Source: JAJPKK01 sp963800215
GTDB lineage: Bacteria > Pseudomonadota > Alphaproteobacteria > Rhizobiales > Xanthobacteraceae
Length of the DNA stretch: 64,000 nt
Direction: 5' to 3'
Assembly (NCBI GenBank): GCA_963800215.1
Contig: CAWCZY010000014.1
Location: forward strand, 124,001-188,000
Position numbers and translations under genes: made by a program. The first letter of the stretch is position 1. Each line of letters starts with the position of its first letter. The notes below the pieces were generated by a model. The model had not been told where the DNA came from and did no database searches. It saw only the letters and a program-made list of their open reading frames with translations. Of the stretch, positions 1 through 8,060 are shown one piece after another.

Positions 1-191
1 CGCCGCAGTCCGCATTCGAGGAGCAAAGCCCGTCCGACCGGGCGTTCAGCGCCGCCCTCAAGGCGATGCCGGCCCCGGAGGCGCAGGTGGAATCCTACCT
101 CGCGAGCCAGATCCGCTTCGATCCGGACCTCTGGATCATCGAGAGCGAAGATCGCGCCGGACGGCACTTTCTCGATCAGATCGTGAAATGA
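1..191 (+). CDS. C-terminal fragment of an unrecognised protein
   Basis: An open frame enters from the left edge and stops with TGA at 189-191, giving about 62 C-terminal residues that end in HFLDQIVK. Almost every codon ends in G or C, as in the real genes nearby, which supports coding. I do not recognise the family. The last 56 bases overlap the convergent end of the DUF2336 gene, so one of the two tails may be wrong. The N-terminal part lies outside the window. Confidence 0.55.
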   Translation, partial: PQSAFEEQSPSDRAFSAALKAMPAPEAQVESYLASQIRFDPDLWIIESEDRAGRHFLDQIVK

Positions 192-1113
192 CGCCGCGGT
201 CGCCGATGCGCTCGGACAAGGCACCGAACCGTGCCCGTATACCGACGGGCGGCCGCTCGAGTTCGGCTTCGGCACGGGGCGAGGCGGCTTGCGGCGGCGA
301 TATGGGTTCGTCGCGCCGCGCCCGGTCGCGCCACAGCGACATCAGCCGGATGGCGGTAACGCGATCGAGCTCGTAGGCGAGATTGGTCAGGTCGAACACC
401 CGCTCGACGGAGCGGCCGACGGCGGGATTGACCAGCAGAAGGATGCGCTGCAGGACAGCGATGGGAATGTGCACGGCCATGGCGGCGACCACCATGGGCT
501 CGCCGGAGGGGTCGTTGACGATCCGCTCGCACAGGCCGCGGGGAAGATCGAGCAGGCGTTCGAACTCGCGGATGAACTGGCCGATCCGGCCCTGCAAGGC
601 GGCCGCGTCGAGCCGCTCGTAGTCCGCCTGCGCCATGTCTTGCGCAGGCGCCGGGGGCTGCCCCTCGCATTTCCTCGCGATCAGCGCCAGCAGACTGCGG
701 CGCTCGGCGGCGCTCGCGGCGAAAAACGCCTCACCCCATTCGGCCGGCGCGAGCGCCTCATGACGAGGGGTGGCCGGCTCGGACGCGGTAGTGATCACGG
801 CAATGCGAGCGTCTCGCACCGTCGCCGGCGTTGCGCCCGTGCGCGGAGCATCGTCCGATAGCCGCGCGGAGATTTCGATCGGGGCGGTGGGATGATCGCG
901 CAGGATGCCGGCGACGGCCGCGCGCGTCGTCTCGTCGACGACGTCGATCAGCCGCTTCGCCAGCCCGGCATATTGCCGCTTTTCCTCCTCGGTATGGGTG
1001 GCGCGCTCCACATAGAGAGCGGTCAATGCGAGGAGCAGCCTGGCCTTGATGTCGTTGCCGGGGCGGTCGGCCAGTCCGATCAGGTTCTTCTTGTTGATTG
1101 CAGTCGCGGTCAC
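136..1113 (-). CDS. DUF2336 domain protein
   Basis: A 325-residue soluble protein of the alphaproteobacterial DUF2336 family, whose biochemical role is not established. It is rich in helix-forming Ala, Arg, Leu and Glu, with no signal peptide or membrane segment. The central part (about residues 115-270) carries the usual run of short repeated helices; the last 40 residues are basic and low in conservation. The start is GTG at 1113, preceded by a GGGGGA ribosome site about 5 bases away. A CtrA-like box lies 70-85 bases upstream. Family membership is from recall; the function is unknown. Confidence 0.8.
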   Translation of the reverse strand: MTATAINKKNLIGLADRPGNDIKARLLLALTALYVERATHTEEEKRQYAGLAKRLIDVVDETTRAAVAGILRDHPTAPIEISARLSDDAPRTGATPATVRDARIAVITTASEPATPRHEALAPAEWGEAFFAASAAERRSLLALIARKCEGQPPAPAQDMAQADYERLDAAALQGRIGQFIREFERLLDLPRGLCERIVNDPSGEPMVVAAMAVHIPIAVLQRILLLVNPAVGRSVERVFDLTNLAYELDRVTAIRLMSLWRDRARRDEPISPPQAASPRAEAELERPPVGIRARFGALSERIGDRGVISRSDRESAVRRDLRSR

Positions 1114-1182
1114 GCAGTTCCCCCATGGATCTGGATCAGGTATCGAGCTTCGGAAGCTGCGGTCGTTTATAGCGGCGGCGCC

Positions 1183-1199
1183 TTAGCGCCGCGTTAACC
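1183..1199. promoter_or_regulatory. CtrA-like box upstream of DUF2336 gene
   Basis: The site reads TTAG-N7-TTAACC, one mismatch from the CtrA consensus TTAA-N7-TTAAC. It sits 70-85 bases upstream of the GTG start at 1113, a workable promoter position. CtrA is the cell-cycle master regulator of many alphaproteobacteria. Binding is inference only. Confidence 0.4.
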
Positions 1200-1279
1200 T
1201 CAACGATACCTTGGATTTTGAGAATCACTTTGTTCGAAAAGTCTGCAACTTCTCGGGCCGATACCTAAGCGGCTCCGGC

Positions 1280-1777
1280 TTACGTGCCGTCCGCATGGTC
1301 GGGCAGGACGAGATAGATCAGCACCATCAGGATCGTCACGAAGAAGCGGAAGGCGTCGGGCACTCCGTTCCACTTCTGCGACATCCACATGCCGAACCAT
1401 TCGCCGCCGATCGACATGAAGCCGACCTGCCAGATGAGGAAACCGAGCGTCAGGCCCGCCGCGGCAATCCCCTTGGCGCGATTGAAAACGACGGCGTCGC
1501 CGCTTGCCAGGAGCAGCCGGGCGGCGCCGATCCAGCACAGGACCGCCGTCAGCGTCTCGGCCGCGATGATCAGCACGTAGCCGGCGGTTTGCAGCGCCGG
1601 GCTGTCGATGGCGCGATATCTTATCGTCGTGGTCGGAAACACCGTGTCCATCGAGAAGACGTGCTGTACGAAGGCCCAATTGGTGCCGTAGTCGGTGATG
1701 TTGCCGAACGCGACGAGGCTGGCGAACAGCGCGATCGCCGCGACCATCGTGGTTTTCGACAGGCGAATGATTCGCAT
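1280..1777 (-). CDS. DUF2165 family small integral membrane protein
   Basis: A 165-residue inner-membrane protein with about four hydrophobic segments (near residues 10-28, 64-84, 103-122 and 142-158). The arrangement and the FGNITDYGTNWAFVQHV stretch after the first segment match DUF2165, a family of predicted small membrane proteins with no assigned activity. The start ATG at 1777 follows a GGGAGCC ribosome site. It appears to be a single-gene unit; the next gene upstream on the same strand is the porin-like gene, with a terminator between them. Confidence 0.85.
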   Translation of the reverse strand: MRIIRLSKTTMVAAIALFASLVAFGNITDYGTNWAFVQHVFSMDTVFPTTTIRYRAIDSPALQTAGYVLIIAAETLTAVLCWIGAARLLLASGDAVVFNRAKGIAAAGLTLGFLIWQVGFMSIGGEWFGMWMSQKWNGVPDAFRFFVTILMVLIYLVLPDHADGT

Positions 1778-1796
1778 TTCGAGGCTCCCGCTCGGA

Positions 1797-1850
1797 ACAA
1801 GATCCCGAAGAGATCGCAGACTTTTCCGACCAGATCATGCTGCAGATCAA
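1797..1850. repeat. Degenerate intergenic palindrome, copy 1
   Basis: This segment shares the words GATCCCGAA, ACTTTTCCG and GATCATGC, in the same order, with the cleaner palindrome at 4637-4675. Short palindromes of this kind are scattered through Rhizobiales intergenic DNA. This copy lies between the beta-barrel gene and the DUF2165 gene. Confidence 0.5.
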
Positions 1851-1866
1851 AGCGACTTCACGACGC

Positions 1867-1890
1867 AAAAGGCCCCGGCGAACCGGGGCC
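1867..1890 (-). terminator. Rho-independent terminator of beta-barrel gene
   Basis: A perfect 8-bp stem, GGCCCCGG (1871-1878) with CCGGGGCC (1883-1890), closes a 4-base loop and is followed on the minus strand by TTTT. It lies about 30 bases past the stop of the outer-membrane protein gene. Confidence 0.75.
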
Positions 1891-1920
1891 TCGATGCAGA
1901 GCCGTCGTCGCGGTCGAATC

Positions 1921-2712
1921 TTACCAGTAGTTCGGCGCGAATTTCCAGTTGAGGCCGGCCTTGACCTCGTTGATGTGCTGCTGGTTCTGTACACCGGGCG
2001 AAACCCCGATGGCGGGACCGCTCGGGAGGACCGAACCGTTGATGGCCACGGTCTTGTCGCCGAAGTCGAGATAGTCGTATTCGGCCTTGACCGACCAGTT
2101 GTTCGCGAACGCCCATTCGATGCCGGTCCCCACGGTCCAACCGGTCTGGGTCGAGCCACCAGTGCCCGAGAACAGGGCCGGGCCACCGGAGACGGCCCAG
2201 TTGTCGGTGTAGCTGGTGTTGGCCCAGGCGACACCGGCTTTGCCGTACAGCAGCCAGTTGTTGTGCGCGATGCCGACGCGGCTGGTCGCGGTCGCGATCC
2301 AGTTGGTGTCGGCCGTGATGGTCCGGTTCAACACGCCGGGCGGAAGCAGCGGAGCGCCGAAGCCCGAGACGCTCGTCCCATTGACGCCGCCCCACGTGAT
2401 GTCTCCTTCCCAGCCCATCACCAGCTTGCCGAACTGGTAGTTCGACCCGCCCTCGACGCCGCCGATGAAGCTGCTGCTGTTGGTCGTCTGGATCACCGGC
2501 ACGCCGACGGCCGTCCCGATGACGCCGAGACCGGGATCGGAGATGTCGTTGGTCGCCCAGGCGCCACCGACCACACCGCCGATATACATGCCGCTCCAAT
2601 CGTAGGCATATGCCGGTGCGACCGCTTTGAGCGGCATGTCCGCGGCAAAAGCCGAACCCGCCGCCGCGATGATCGCGGTGATGGCGGCACCTGCTGCAAA
2701 TAGATGTTTCAC
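1921..2712 (-). CDS. Outer-membrane beta-barrel protein, Omp25/31-like
   Basis: A 263-residue exported protein resembling the Omp25/Omp31 porin-like group of Rhizobiales. A signal peptide ends at SAFAADMP (about residue 24), followed by WSGMYIGGVVGGAW, the typical first strand of these 8-stranded barrels. Alternating aromatic and polar strands continue to a C-terminal Trp, as expected for BAM-dependent insertion. The start is GTG at 2712 behind a GGGAGG site. It is probably monocistronic, with its own hairpin terminator. Such proteins usually serve in outer-membrane integrity or surface exposure; the specific role here is unknown. Confidence 0.88.
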   Translation of the reverse strand: MKHLFAAGAAITAIIAAAGSAFAADMPLKAVAPAYAYDWSGMYIGGVVGGAWATNDISDPGLGVIGTAVGVPVIQTTNSSSFIGGVEGGSNYQFGKLVMGWEGDITWGGVNGTSVSGFGAPLLPPGVLNRTITADTNWIATATSRVGIAHNNWLLYGKAGVAWANTSYTDNWAVSGGPALFSGTGGSTQTGWTVGTGIEWAFANNWSVKAEYDYLDFGDKTVAINGSVLPSGPAIGVSPGVQNQQHINEVKAGLNWKFAPNYW

Positions 2713-3084
2713 GATACCCTCCCGTTGTTGCCCCGACGAAAAACTGTAGCGCGGATATGGCCGGTGAGAAATTTCGAATCTGATTCTACGTAAATGAAAG
2801 GTAATGATTTTCAGGTCCGGTAATATATGTCCGGGATAACCGGCGCGAGTTCACCGACGCCTTCATCGCGCGACCGGAACGCGATGTCCGGACGCCGATG
2901 CCTGCGTCGATCTTTCGTACCTGTGCTTTCGCCGCCGGACGATGAATGATCGAATTCATTGCCGATTCGTCACCCTCGGCCATGGCCTGCGATGCCATTC
3001 CCTGTCGCGCATTTGCGGCGTGCCGCATGCGCCGGCAAGCGCCACGAATCGTGACTTGCTCCGATGCTTTCGGGCGTCCGGCTT
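2713..3084. other. Intergenic stretch with no supported gene
   Basis: This 372-base stretch separates the beta-barrel gene from the CtrA-like box. It should hold the promoter of the beta-barrel gene. The open frames across it have no plausible start site or family resemblance. Confidence 0.5.
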
Positions 3085-3100
3085 TTAACGCGCCGTTAAC
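3085..3100 (+). promoter_or_regulatory. Perfect CtrA-type box TTAA-N7-TTAAC
   Basis: The sequence TTAACGCGCCGTTAAC matches the CtrA consensus exactly, with correct 7-base spacing. It lies 74 bases before the ATG of the 63-aa gene at 3174, a suitable promoter distance. In alphaproteobacteria CtrA boxes mark cell-cycle, motility and envelope genes. That it controls the small gene is inference. Confidence 0.55.
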
Positions 3101-3173
3101 CATGAAAGGCCCAAATCGCTTTGGCCATTGAAATGTCGATGGGCCTTCAATTCGCTGTCGTCCGGGAGAGGCT

Positions 3174-3365
3174 ATGGGCACGGTCGTTGTGTTTGCGGAG
3201 GCGCGGCGTGGGCCGCACCAAAATCCGGCGCCGGCGCGGGCCGGTTCGGCGACGGTGGTCATTCTTCCGGTGATCCGGATCGAGCGCGAGGGGTCCCGTT
3301 CGCCGGGCGAGAATTCCAATCCGCCGTCTCCGCGCAAACGCCGCCGGCGCGCGACGCGGACGTGA
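3174..3365 (+). CDS. Small 63-residue protein of unknown function
   Basis: A short gene whose ATG follows a strong GGGAGAGG ribosome site 3-4 bases away. Third codon positions are strongly G/C, as in neighbouring real genes. The protein starts MGTVVVFAEARRG, has a central hydrophobic strand-like segment SATVVILPVIRIERE and ends in a very basic tail KRRRRATRT. There is no signal peptide or clear transmembrane helix. I do not recognise a named family. Its position behind a perfect CtrA-type box makes it more credible as a regulated small protein. Confidence 0.55.
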   Translation: MGTVVVFAEARRGPHQNPAPARAGSATVVILPVIRIEREGSRSPGENSNPPSPRKRRRRATRT

Positions 3366-3421
3366 ATGCCGGCGGAGCCCCGTGCAGTGATTCTACCGGC
3401 GGTATCTGGTGAAGCGTCGCG

Positions 3422-3971
3422 TCATTGCGGCTTGCATTGCGCGCCGGTCAAGGCGGCGGCCGCGGTCGGCAGCAGGCTCGGCTCCGGGCTGAAGGCGCGG
3501 GCCACGATCAAGCCGGTCATGGTCGGCGATTCCACGATCAGCCGGTCGGCCGCCGTCACGTCTTCGTCGTCGGGCAGGTCGTTGTGCTGCTTGGTGGTCA
3601 TCAGGTCGAGCTCGATGGCCCGGCGGCTGGCGGAGCGATCGTTGATCGCGTAATAGGCGACATCGTAGCGGGTATAGAACGTCACGGAGGTATAGGCTTG
3701 GCTCACCGGCACAGTGAGCTTGACCGGCCCCTTGGCGAGGTCGTAGCGGCACACCGCCGTCGCGAAGGCCGGATCCATGAACGGCATGGTGGAATTCGGC
3801 TGGAGTCGGAGCGGGCAGCAGCTTGAAACCGTTGACGGGGCCGAGCGGGGCGAGCCGCGCATAGGCGTCCTGGGTCGCGGTGCGCGGCAGCCACATGATG
3901 CTCGCGAGGTGGACGACACCGCCCAGCACCAGTCCGCCGGCGATCCACAGCAGCCAACGGATCATGTGCAT
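3422..3971 (-). CDS. DUF1254-type exported protein, frameshifted
   Basis: First gene of a pair with the DUF1214 gene. The N-terminal frame has a membrane anchor or signal (WLLWIAGGLVLGGVVHLASI) and then LAPLGPVNGFKLLPAP. The conserved rest, from MDPAFATAVCRYDLAKGPVK onward to the stop at 3422, lies in another frame. The switch falls near 3795-3815. Together the parts give the normal length of the short DUF1254 proteins (about 180 aa). The family often sits next to DUF1214; its function is poorly defined. The start ATG at 3971 overlaps the stop of the DUF1214 gene by 10 bases, which suggests coupling. Confidence 0.72.
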
Positions 3972-4543
3972 TTTCCCGACGAGATGAGCGCGGGCATCGG
4001 TGCTTCACGGCCGGCGCGCGTCGCAATGCCGAGCGAGGTATCGTAGAAGCGCATGACCAAAAGGTAGTGTTCCACCCCGCCGGTCGGCAGCCAGTTTCCG
4101 GGGCGGGCGCGGGGCGAGACCGCCACCTCGAAATCGCCGCCGCGATCGCGGACCAGCTCCTGGCTGGTAAATCCGAACCGTGAGAGCGAATTGGCGACCA
4201 GGCTTCCCGACGGTGAATAAAGCGTCAAGGTGAAGTACCGCGCCGGCGGCGTGGTGCCGCGTATGGTCACGTCGCAGCGCCCGTCGAGCGGCCGGCCGGC
4301 ATCATCGGCATCCGCAATGAACGTGATGCCGTCTCCGACGCCGATCGGCAGTTCGCCATTGCGGGCGATGACGGCGCGCGCATAGGGGTCGATGCCGGTG
4401 CTGCCGCGGTGCGGATCGGCTTTCCAGGCGCCGAGAGACAGCGCCGCGAACGGGACGTTGTTGGACAGCGCAAACCACGTCGAGCCGAGGCCGATCGCTC
4501 CGGCGATGACGAAGGACAACAACAATCCAATGAGCAGTCGCAC
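3962..4543 (-). CDS. DUF1214 domain exported protein
   Basis: A 193-residue protein with an N-terminal hydrophobic segment (residues 3-27) and a beta-rich body. The stretch RYFTLTLYSPSGSLVANS is typical of DUF1214. It starts with GTG at 4543 and overlaps the downstream DUF1254 gene by 10 bases, so the two form one unit. DUF1254/DUF1214 proteins are widespread in Bradyrhizobium-like genomes and have no established biochemical role. Confidence 0.85.
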   Translation of the reverse strand: MRLLIGLLLSFVIAGAIGLGSTWFALSNNVPFAALSLGAWKADPHRGSTGIDPYARAVIARNGELPIGVGDGITFIADADDAGRPLDGRCDVTIRGTTPPARYFTLTLYSPSGSLVANSLSRFGFTSQELVRDRGGDFEVAVSPRARPGNWLPTGGVEHYLLVMRFYDTSLGIATRAGREAPMPALISSGKCT

Positions 4544-4636
4544 CTTGGGTCCGCCCTCGGCAGGAACGCCGGATGCCGTGTCGGCGGCGTCGATCGGCAG
4601 CCGCGACGTTCCCGCGTTCGATGTTTCAAACTTACC

Positions 4637-4675
4637 GCATGATCCCGAAAAGCTACCAACTTTTCCGGATCATGC
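4637..4675. repeat. Intergenic palindrome, copy 2
   Basis: The arms GCATGATCC (4637-4645) and GGATCATGC (4667-4675) are perfect reverse complements, and an inner CGAAAAG faces CTTTTCCG. It lies in the 225-base gap between the DUF1214 gene and the penicillin-binding protein gene. A weaker relative is at 1797-1850. It may act as a transcript-end structure or be a REP-like element. Confidence 0.6.
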
Positions 4676-4768
4676 TCGAGATCCGAGCGCCGCCCCGTTC
4701 AAGCCGAAACGACGCGCCGCGGTGTTTCAAGCTCCATCCCGAATCGGGTTGCGGCCGGCGGCGCACGC

Positions 4769-7099
4769 TCACCGCGATGCCGCCGCCACACTGTCGACCT
4801 TGTTGTCAGCCCGCTTGGGCGCCGTCGCGTCCGGCTCGGCCGGGGCTGCGATCACGGCGCCGGCTTCGTCCATGAGCCGCTCGACGTGCAGCAGCGCCTG
4901 CAGGCCCTTGTTGGTGAGCATGATCGGCCGCAGCGCCTCGTTCTTGTTGCCCTCGAGGATGGGCCCGATGGCGAGGCCGTTAGGCCCGACGCCGGGGATC
5001 TGCTTCAGCTCGACGCCCTGATGGGCATAGGCCATGATCTCGTGCCAGGTCTGGGCCGGCAGCGAGCCGCCGGTCATGCGATTGAGCGGGCTGTAATCGT
5101 CGTTGCCGAACCACACCCCGCACACGAAATTGCCGGTGTAGCCGACGAACCAGGCGTCGCGATAGGAGTTGGTGGTGCCGGTCTTGCCGGCCGCCTTGAT
5201 ACCGTCGAGCTGGGCGCGCTTGGCGGTGCCTTCCTCGACCACCTTGCTCATCATGAAGGCCATGTCGGAGGCGACCTGCGGGCTGATCGCCATCGTCGGC
5301 TTCTTGCCGTCGCGGTCGAACCGCCAGATGGTGTCGCCGGTGCCGGAGCGCACCTCCAGGATGGCGTGGGGCGTCACCGCCATTCCCTTGTTGGGGAAGG
5401 TCGCATAGGCGACGGTGTGCTCGAGCACGTTCACCTCGTCGGCGCCGATCGGCAGCGACGGGGTGTCCGGCAGCGGCGAGCGGATGCCAAACCGCCGCGC
5501 GGTGGCGACGATCATGGCGCGGCCGATCTTGGGGTTGCCTTTGCCGAGCGCGATCGACAGCTTGACCGGAATGACGTTGATCGAGCGGATGATTGCTTGC
5601 AGGAGCGTGATCGAGCCCGAGTAGGATCGTCCGTAGTTCTGCGGGCACCAGTTGCCGATGCACACGGGCCCGTCGACCAGCACCGAGGTCATCTTGAAGC
5701 CGTTCGCCAGCGCGGTCGCGTAGACGTAGGGCTTGAACGAGGAGCCGGGCTGGCGCATCGCATCGGTGGCGCGATTGAACTGGCTCGCGGTGTAGTCCGT
5801 CCCCCCCACCATGGCGCGCACCGCGCCGTCGAGGTCGGCGAGCACGGCGGCCGCCTGCTTGGCGTGGTAATCGCGGCCGAACTGGCGGATCTGGTTTTCC
5901 ACCGCATCCTCGGCGTTGCGCTGCAGGCCGGGGTCGAGCGCGGTCCGCACCACGAAGGCGCGGTCGGTGATCGACCGCGGGAAGGTATCGACCAGCTTCT
6001 TCGTCTCGTCGAAGGCCCAGTCGAGGTAGTAGCCCGGTGCGCCTTCGTCGCGGCGGTCGATCGCACGCGCCGGATTGCGGCGGGCGCCGAACACCTGGCC
6101 TTCGGTCATGAACCCGGCCTCGACCAGATTGTCGAGCACGACATTGGCGCGGCCGCGCGCCGCCGGCAGGTTGATGTGCGGCGCGAACTTGGTCGGCGCC
6201 TTGAACAATCCCGCCAGCATCGCAGCTTCGGCGAGGTTTACGTCGCGCGCCGACTTGCCGAAGTAGAAATTCGCCGCCGCGTCGACCCCGAAGGCGCCGC
6301 CGCCCATGTAGGCGCGGTCGAGATAGAGCTTCAATATCTCGTTCTTGGTGAGCTTCGACTCGAGCCACAAGGCGAGGAACGCCTCGTTCACCTTGCGCTC
6401 TATGGTGCGCTCGTTGCTCAGGAACAGGTTCTTGGCGAGCTGCTGGGTGATCGAGGAACCGCCCTGGACGACGCCTCCCGCGCGCGCATTGGTGAGGAGG
6501 GCGCGGAACGTGCCGCCGAAGTCGATGCCGAAATGCTCATAGAAGCGACGGTCCTCGGTCGCGAGCACGGCCTTGATCAGATGGTCCGGCAATTCGTTGA
6601 GCGGCACCGAATGGCTGTGCTTGATGCCGCGGCTGCCGATTTCGTTGCCGTAGCGGTCGAGGAAGGTGACCGCGAGCTCGGACTTCTTCAGCCAGTCCTC
6701 GTCGGAGGTCTCGCGGAACGCCGGGCCGGCCAGCGCCAGCATCAGGACGAGGCCGCCGAGCCCCATGGTGGCCGCCTCCGATAGCGGCTCGACGATGAGC
6801 CAGCGCCGCCATCCCGCAATATGGAACCGGTCCATGATGTCGCGGTAGCGCTCGAATCCCTCGCGCGCCAACAGAGCGCCACGGAACAGGCCGAAATCCA
6901 GCTGGGCATCGAGATCGAGCAGGTAATTCTTGAAGCGGGCGATCAGCCCCTGCTTCGGCAAGGCCAGCCCGGCCTGGACCGGCAAGTCGCTGCCGGGCAA
7001 GTCGTGGCCGGGCAAGTCCTGGCCCGGCCCACCCTGGCCCCCACCCCGGTCCGGCCCACCCTGGCCCGGCTTGTCCTCGTTCGGAACTTGATCCTGCAC
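4769..7099 (-). CDS. Class A penicillin-binding protein (PBP1A type)
   Basis: Bifunctional peptidoglycan glycosyltransferase/transpeptidase, 776 residues. After a cytoplasmic tail there is one membrane helix near residues 112-127. The GT51 domain shows TEDRRFYEHFG (catalytic Glu182), SSITQQLAKN (215-224) and ERKVNEAFLALWLE (234-247). The transpeptidase domain has SSFK (Ser453), SIN (506-508) and KTGT (639-642). All motifs needed for both activities are intact. The first 45 residues are an unusual Gly/Pro/Gln/Asp-rich run with imperfect repeats such as GHDLPGSDLP. The start is GTG at 7099 behind CGGAGCG. It is transcribed away from the cysteine-cluster gene. Confidence 0.95.
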   Translation of the reverse strand: MQDQVPNEDKPGQGGPDRGGGQGGPGQDLPGHDLPGSDLPVQAGLALPKQGLIARFKNYLLDLDAQLDFGLFRGALLAREGFERYRDIMDRFHIAGWRRWLIVEPLSEAATMGLGGLVLMLALAGPAFRETSDEDWLKKSELAVTFLDRYGNEIGSRGIKHSHSVPLNELPDHLIKAVLATEDRRFYEHFGIDFGGTFRALLTNARAGGVVQGGSSITQQLAKNLFLSNERTIERKVNEAFLALWLESKLTKNEILKLYLDRAYMGGGAFGVDAAANFYFGKSARDVNLAEAAMLAGLFKAPTKFAPHINLPAARGRANVVLDNLVEAGFMTEGQVFGARRNPARAIDRRDEGAPGYYLDWAFDETKKLVDTFPRSITDRAFVVRTALDPGLQRNAEDAVENQIRQFGRDYHAKQAAAVLADLDGAVRAMVGGTDYTASQFNRATDAMRQPGSSFKPYVYATALANGFKMTSVLVDGPVCIGNWCPQNYGRSYSGSITLLQAIIRSINVIPVKLSIALGKGNPKIGRAMIVATARRFGIRSPLPDTPSLPIGADEVNVLEHTVAYATFPNKGMAVTPHAILEVRSGTGDTIWRFDRDGKKPTMAISPQVASDMAFMMSKVVEEGTAKRAQLDGIKAAGKTGTTNSYRDAWFVGYTGNFVCGVWFGNDDYSPLNRMTGGSLPAQTWHEIMAYAHQGVELKQIPGVGPNGLAIGPILEGNKNEALRPIMLTNKGLQALLHVERLMDEAGAVIAAPAEPDATAPKRADNKVDSVAAASR

Positions 7100-7379
7100 G
7101 GTCGCTCCGTTACTGACCGGTTGAACGATCCGGACTCTGTTAAACGTCTAGCCCATGAGCTTCGCCGGGCCAATGACAGATAAGGCGGAACATGAACATT
7201 TGTTGGCGTGGTCGTGGCAAAATCCGCACCGGAGTCGAGTTGTGCCGGATAGTTGTTGAGATTTCAACTGCTTGAAGACCGTTCCCGACAAAAAATTCAG
7301 TTTGGTGGCGGCCCTGCATCAGGCCGGACCGGGCTCGCCCCGGAAACCGGCGGAGGCTGCGGCGGCGCAGGAGAGGCCG

Positions 7380-7862
7380 ATGGAGGAAAAGCCGTTTTGG
7401 CGCCGCAAGACCCTGGCCCGCATGACCAAGCCCGAATGGGAGAGTCTGTGCGACGGCTGCGGCCGCTGCTGCCTCAACAAGCTCGAGGAAGAGACCAGCG
7501 GGCGCATCTACTACACCGATGTCGGCTGCAAGCTGCTCGATGGGCACACCTGCCGCTGCAAGGATTACGCGAACCGCACCGACCAGGTCAGCGATTGCGT
7601 CCGGCTCACCCCCGGCAACATCGCCGAACTGAAATGGCTGCCGCCCACCTGCGCCTATCGCCTGGTGGCGGAGGGCCGCGACCTCTATTGGTGGCATCCC
7701 CTGGTGTCCGGCGACCCCGACACCGTCCATGCGGCCGGCGTATCGGTGCGCGGCAAAGTCGGCCTGTCCGAGGACGAGATCGGCGACCAGGACTATGAGG
7801 ACCGCCTGGTCTCCTGGCCGCTGCGGGTGCCCCCCGCGGCGCGCGGCAAGCGGCGGCGGTGA
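7380..7862 (+). CDS. YcgN-family cysteine cluster protein (UPF0260)
   Basis: A soluble protein of about 160 residues with conserved cysteines arranged as LCDGCGRCC, DVGCKLL, HTCRCKDY and SDC, and the block LPPTCAYRLVAEGRDL. This is the pattern of the YcgN/UPF0260 group, thought from its cysteines to bind a metal or Fe-S centre; its function is unknown. I prefer the ATG at 7380 because AGGAGAGG lies just upstream and MEEKPFW is where homologues usually begin. A longer frame from a TTG at 7272 is possible but lacks a good ribosome site. Confidence 0.88.
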   Translation: MEEKPFWRRKTLARMTKPEWESLCDGCGRCCLNKLEEETSGRIYYTDVGCKLLDGHTCRCKDYANRTDQVSDCVRLTPGNIAELKWLPPTCAYRLVAEGRDLYWWHPLVSGDPDTVHAAGVSVRGKVGLSEDEIGDQDYEDRLVSWPLRVPPAARGKRRR

Positions 7863-8060
7863 AAGCCAAGGCGGTACCGGGTCGCCCGCGGATTATTTTC
7901 CGCGCTCCCCGGCCGGGGCTCCCCCGGCCCAATTCCTCATACCACCTGCGCGGCCGGCGGCATTGAAAAGGCGGCGGCGGCGCGGCATATGCTGCGTCCG
8001 ACCTTCATTCATCCCATTGGCCGTGTGACCGCTTGGCGGCTCCGGAGCCGCGAGAAGACA

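Noticed and set aside
2786..3337. A 183-residue minus-strand frame
   Set aside because: No recognisable domain. It overlaps the CtrA-type box and the better-supported small gene on the plus strand.
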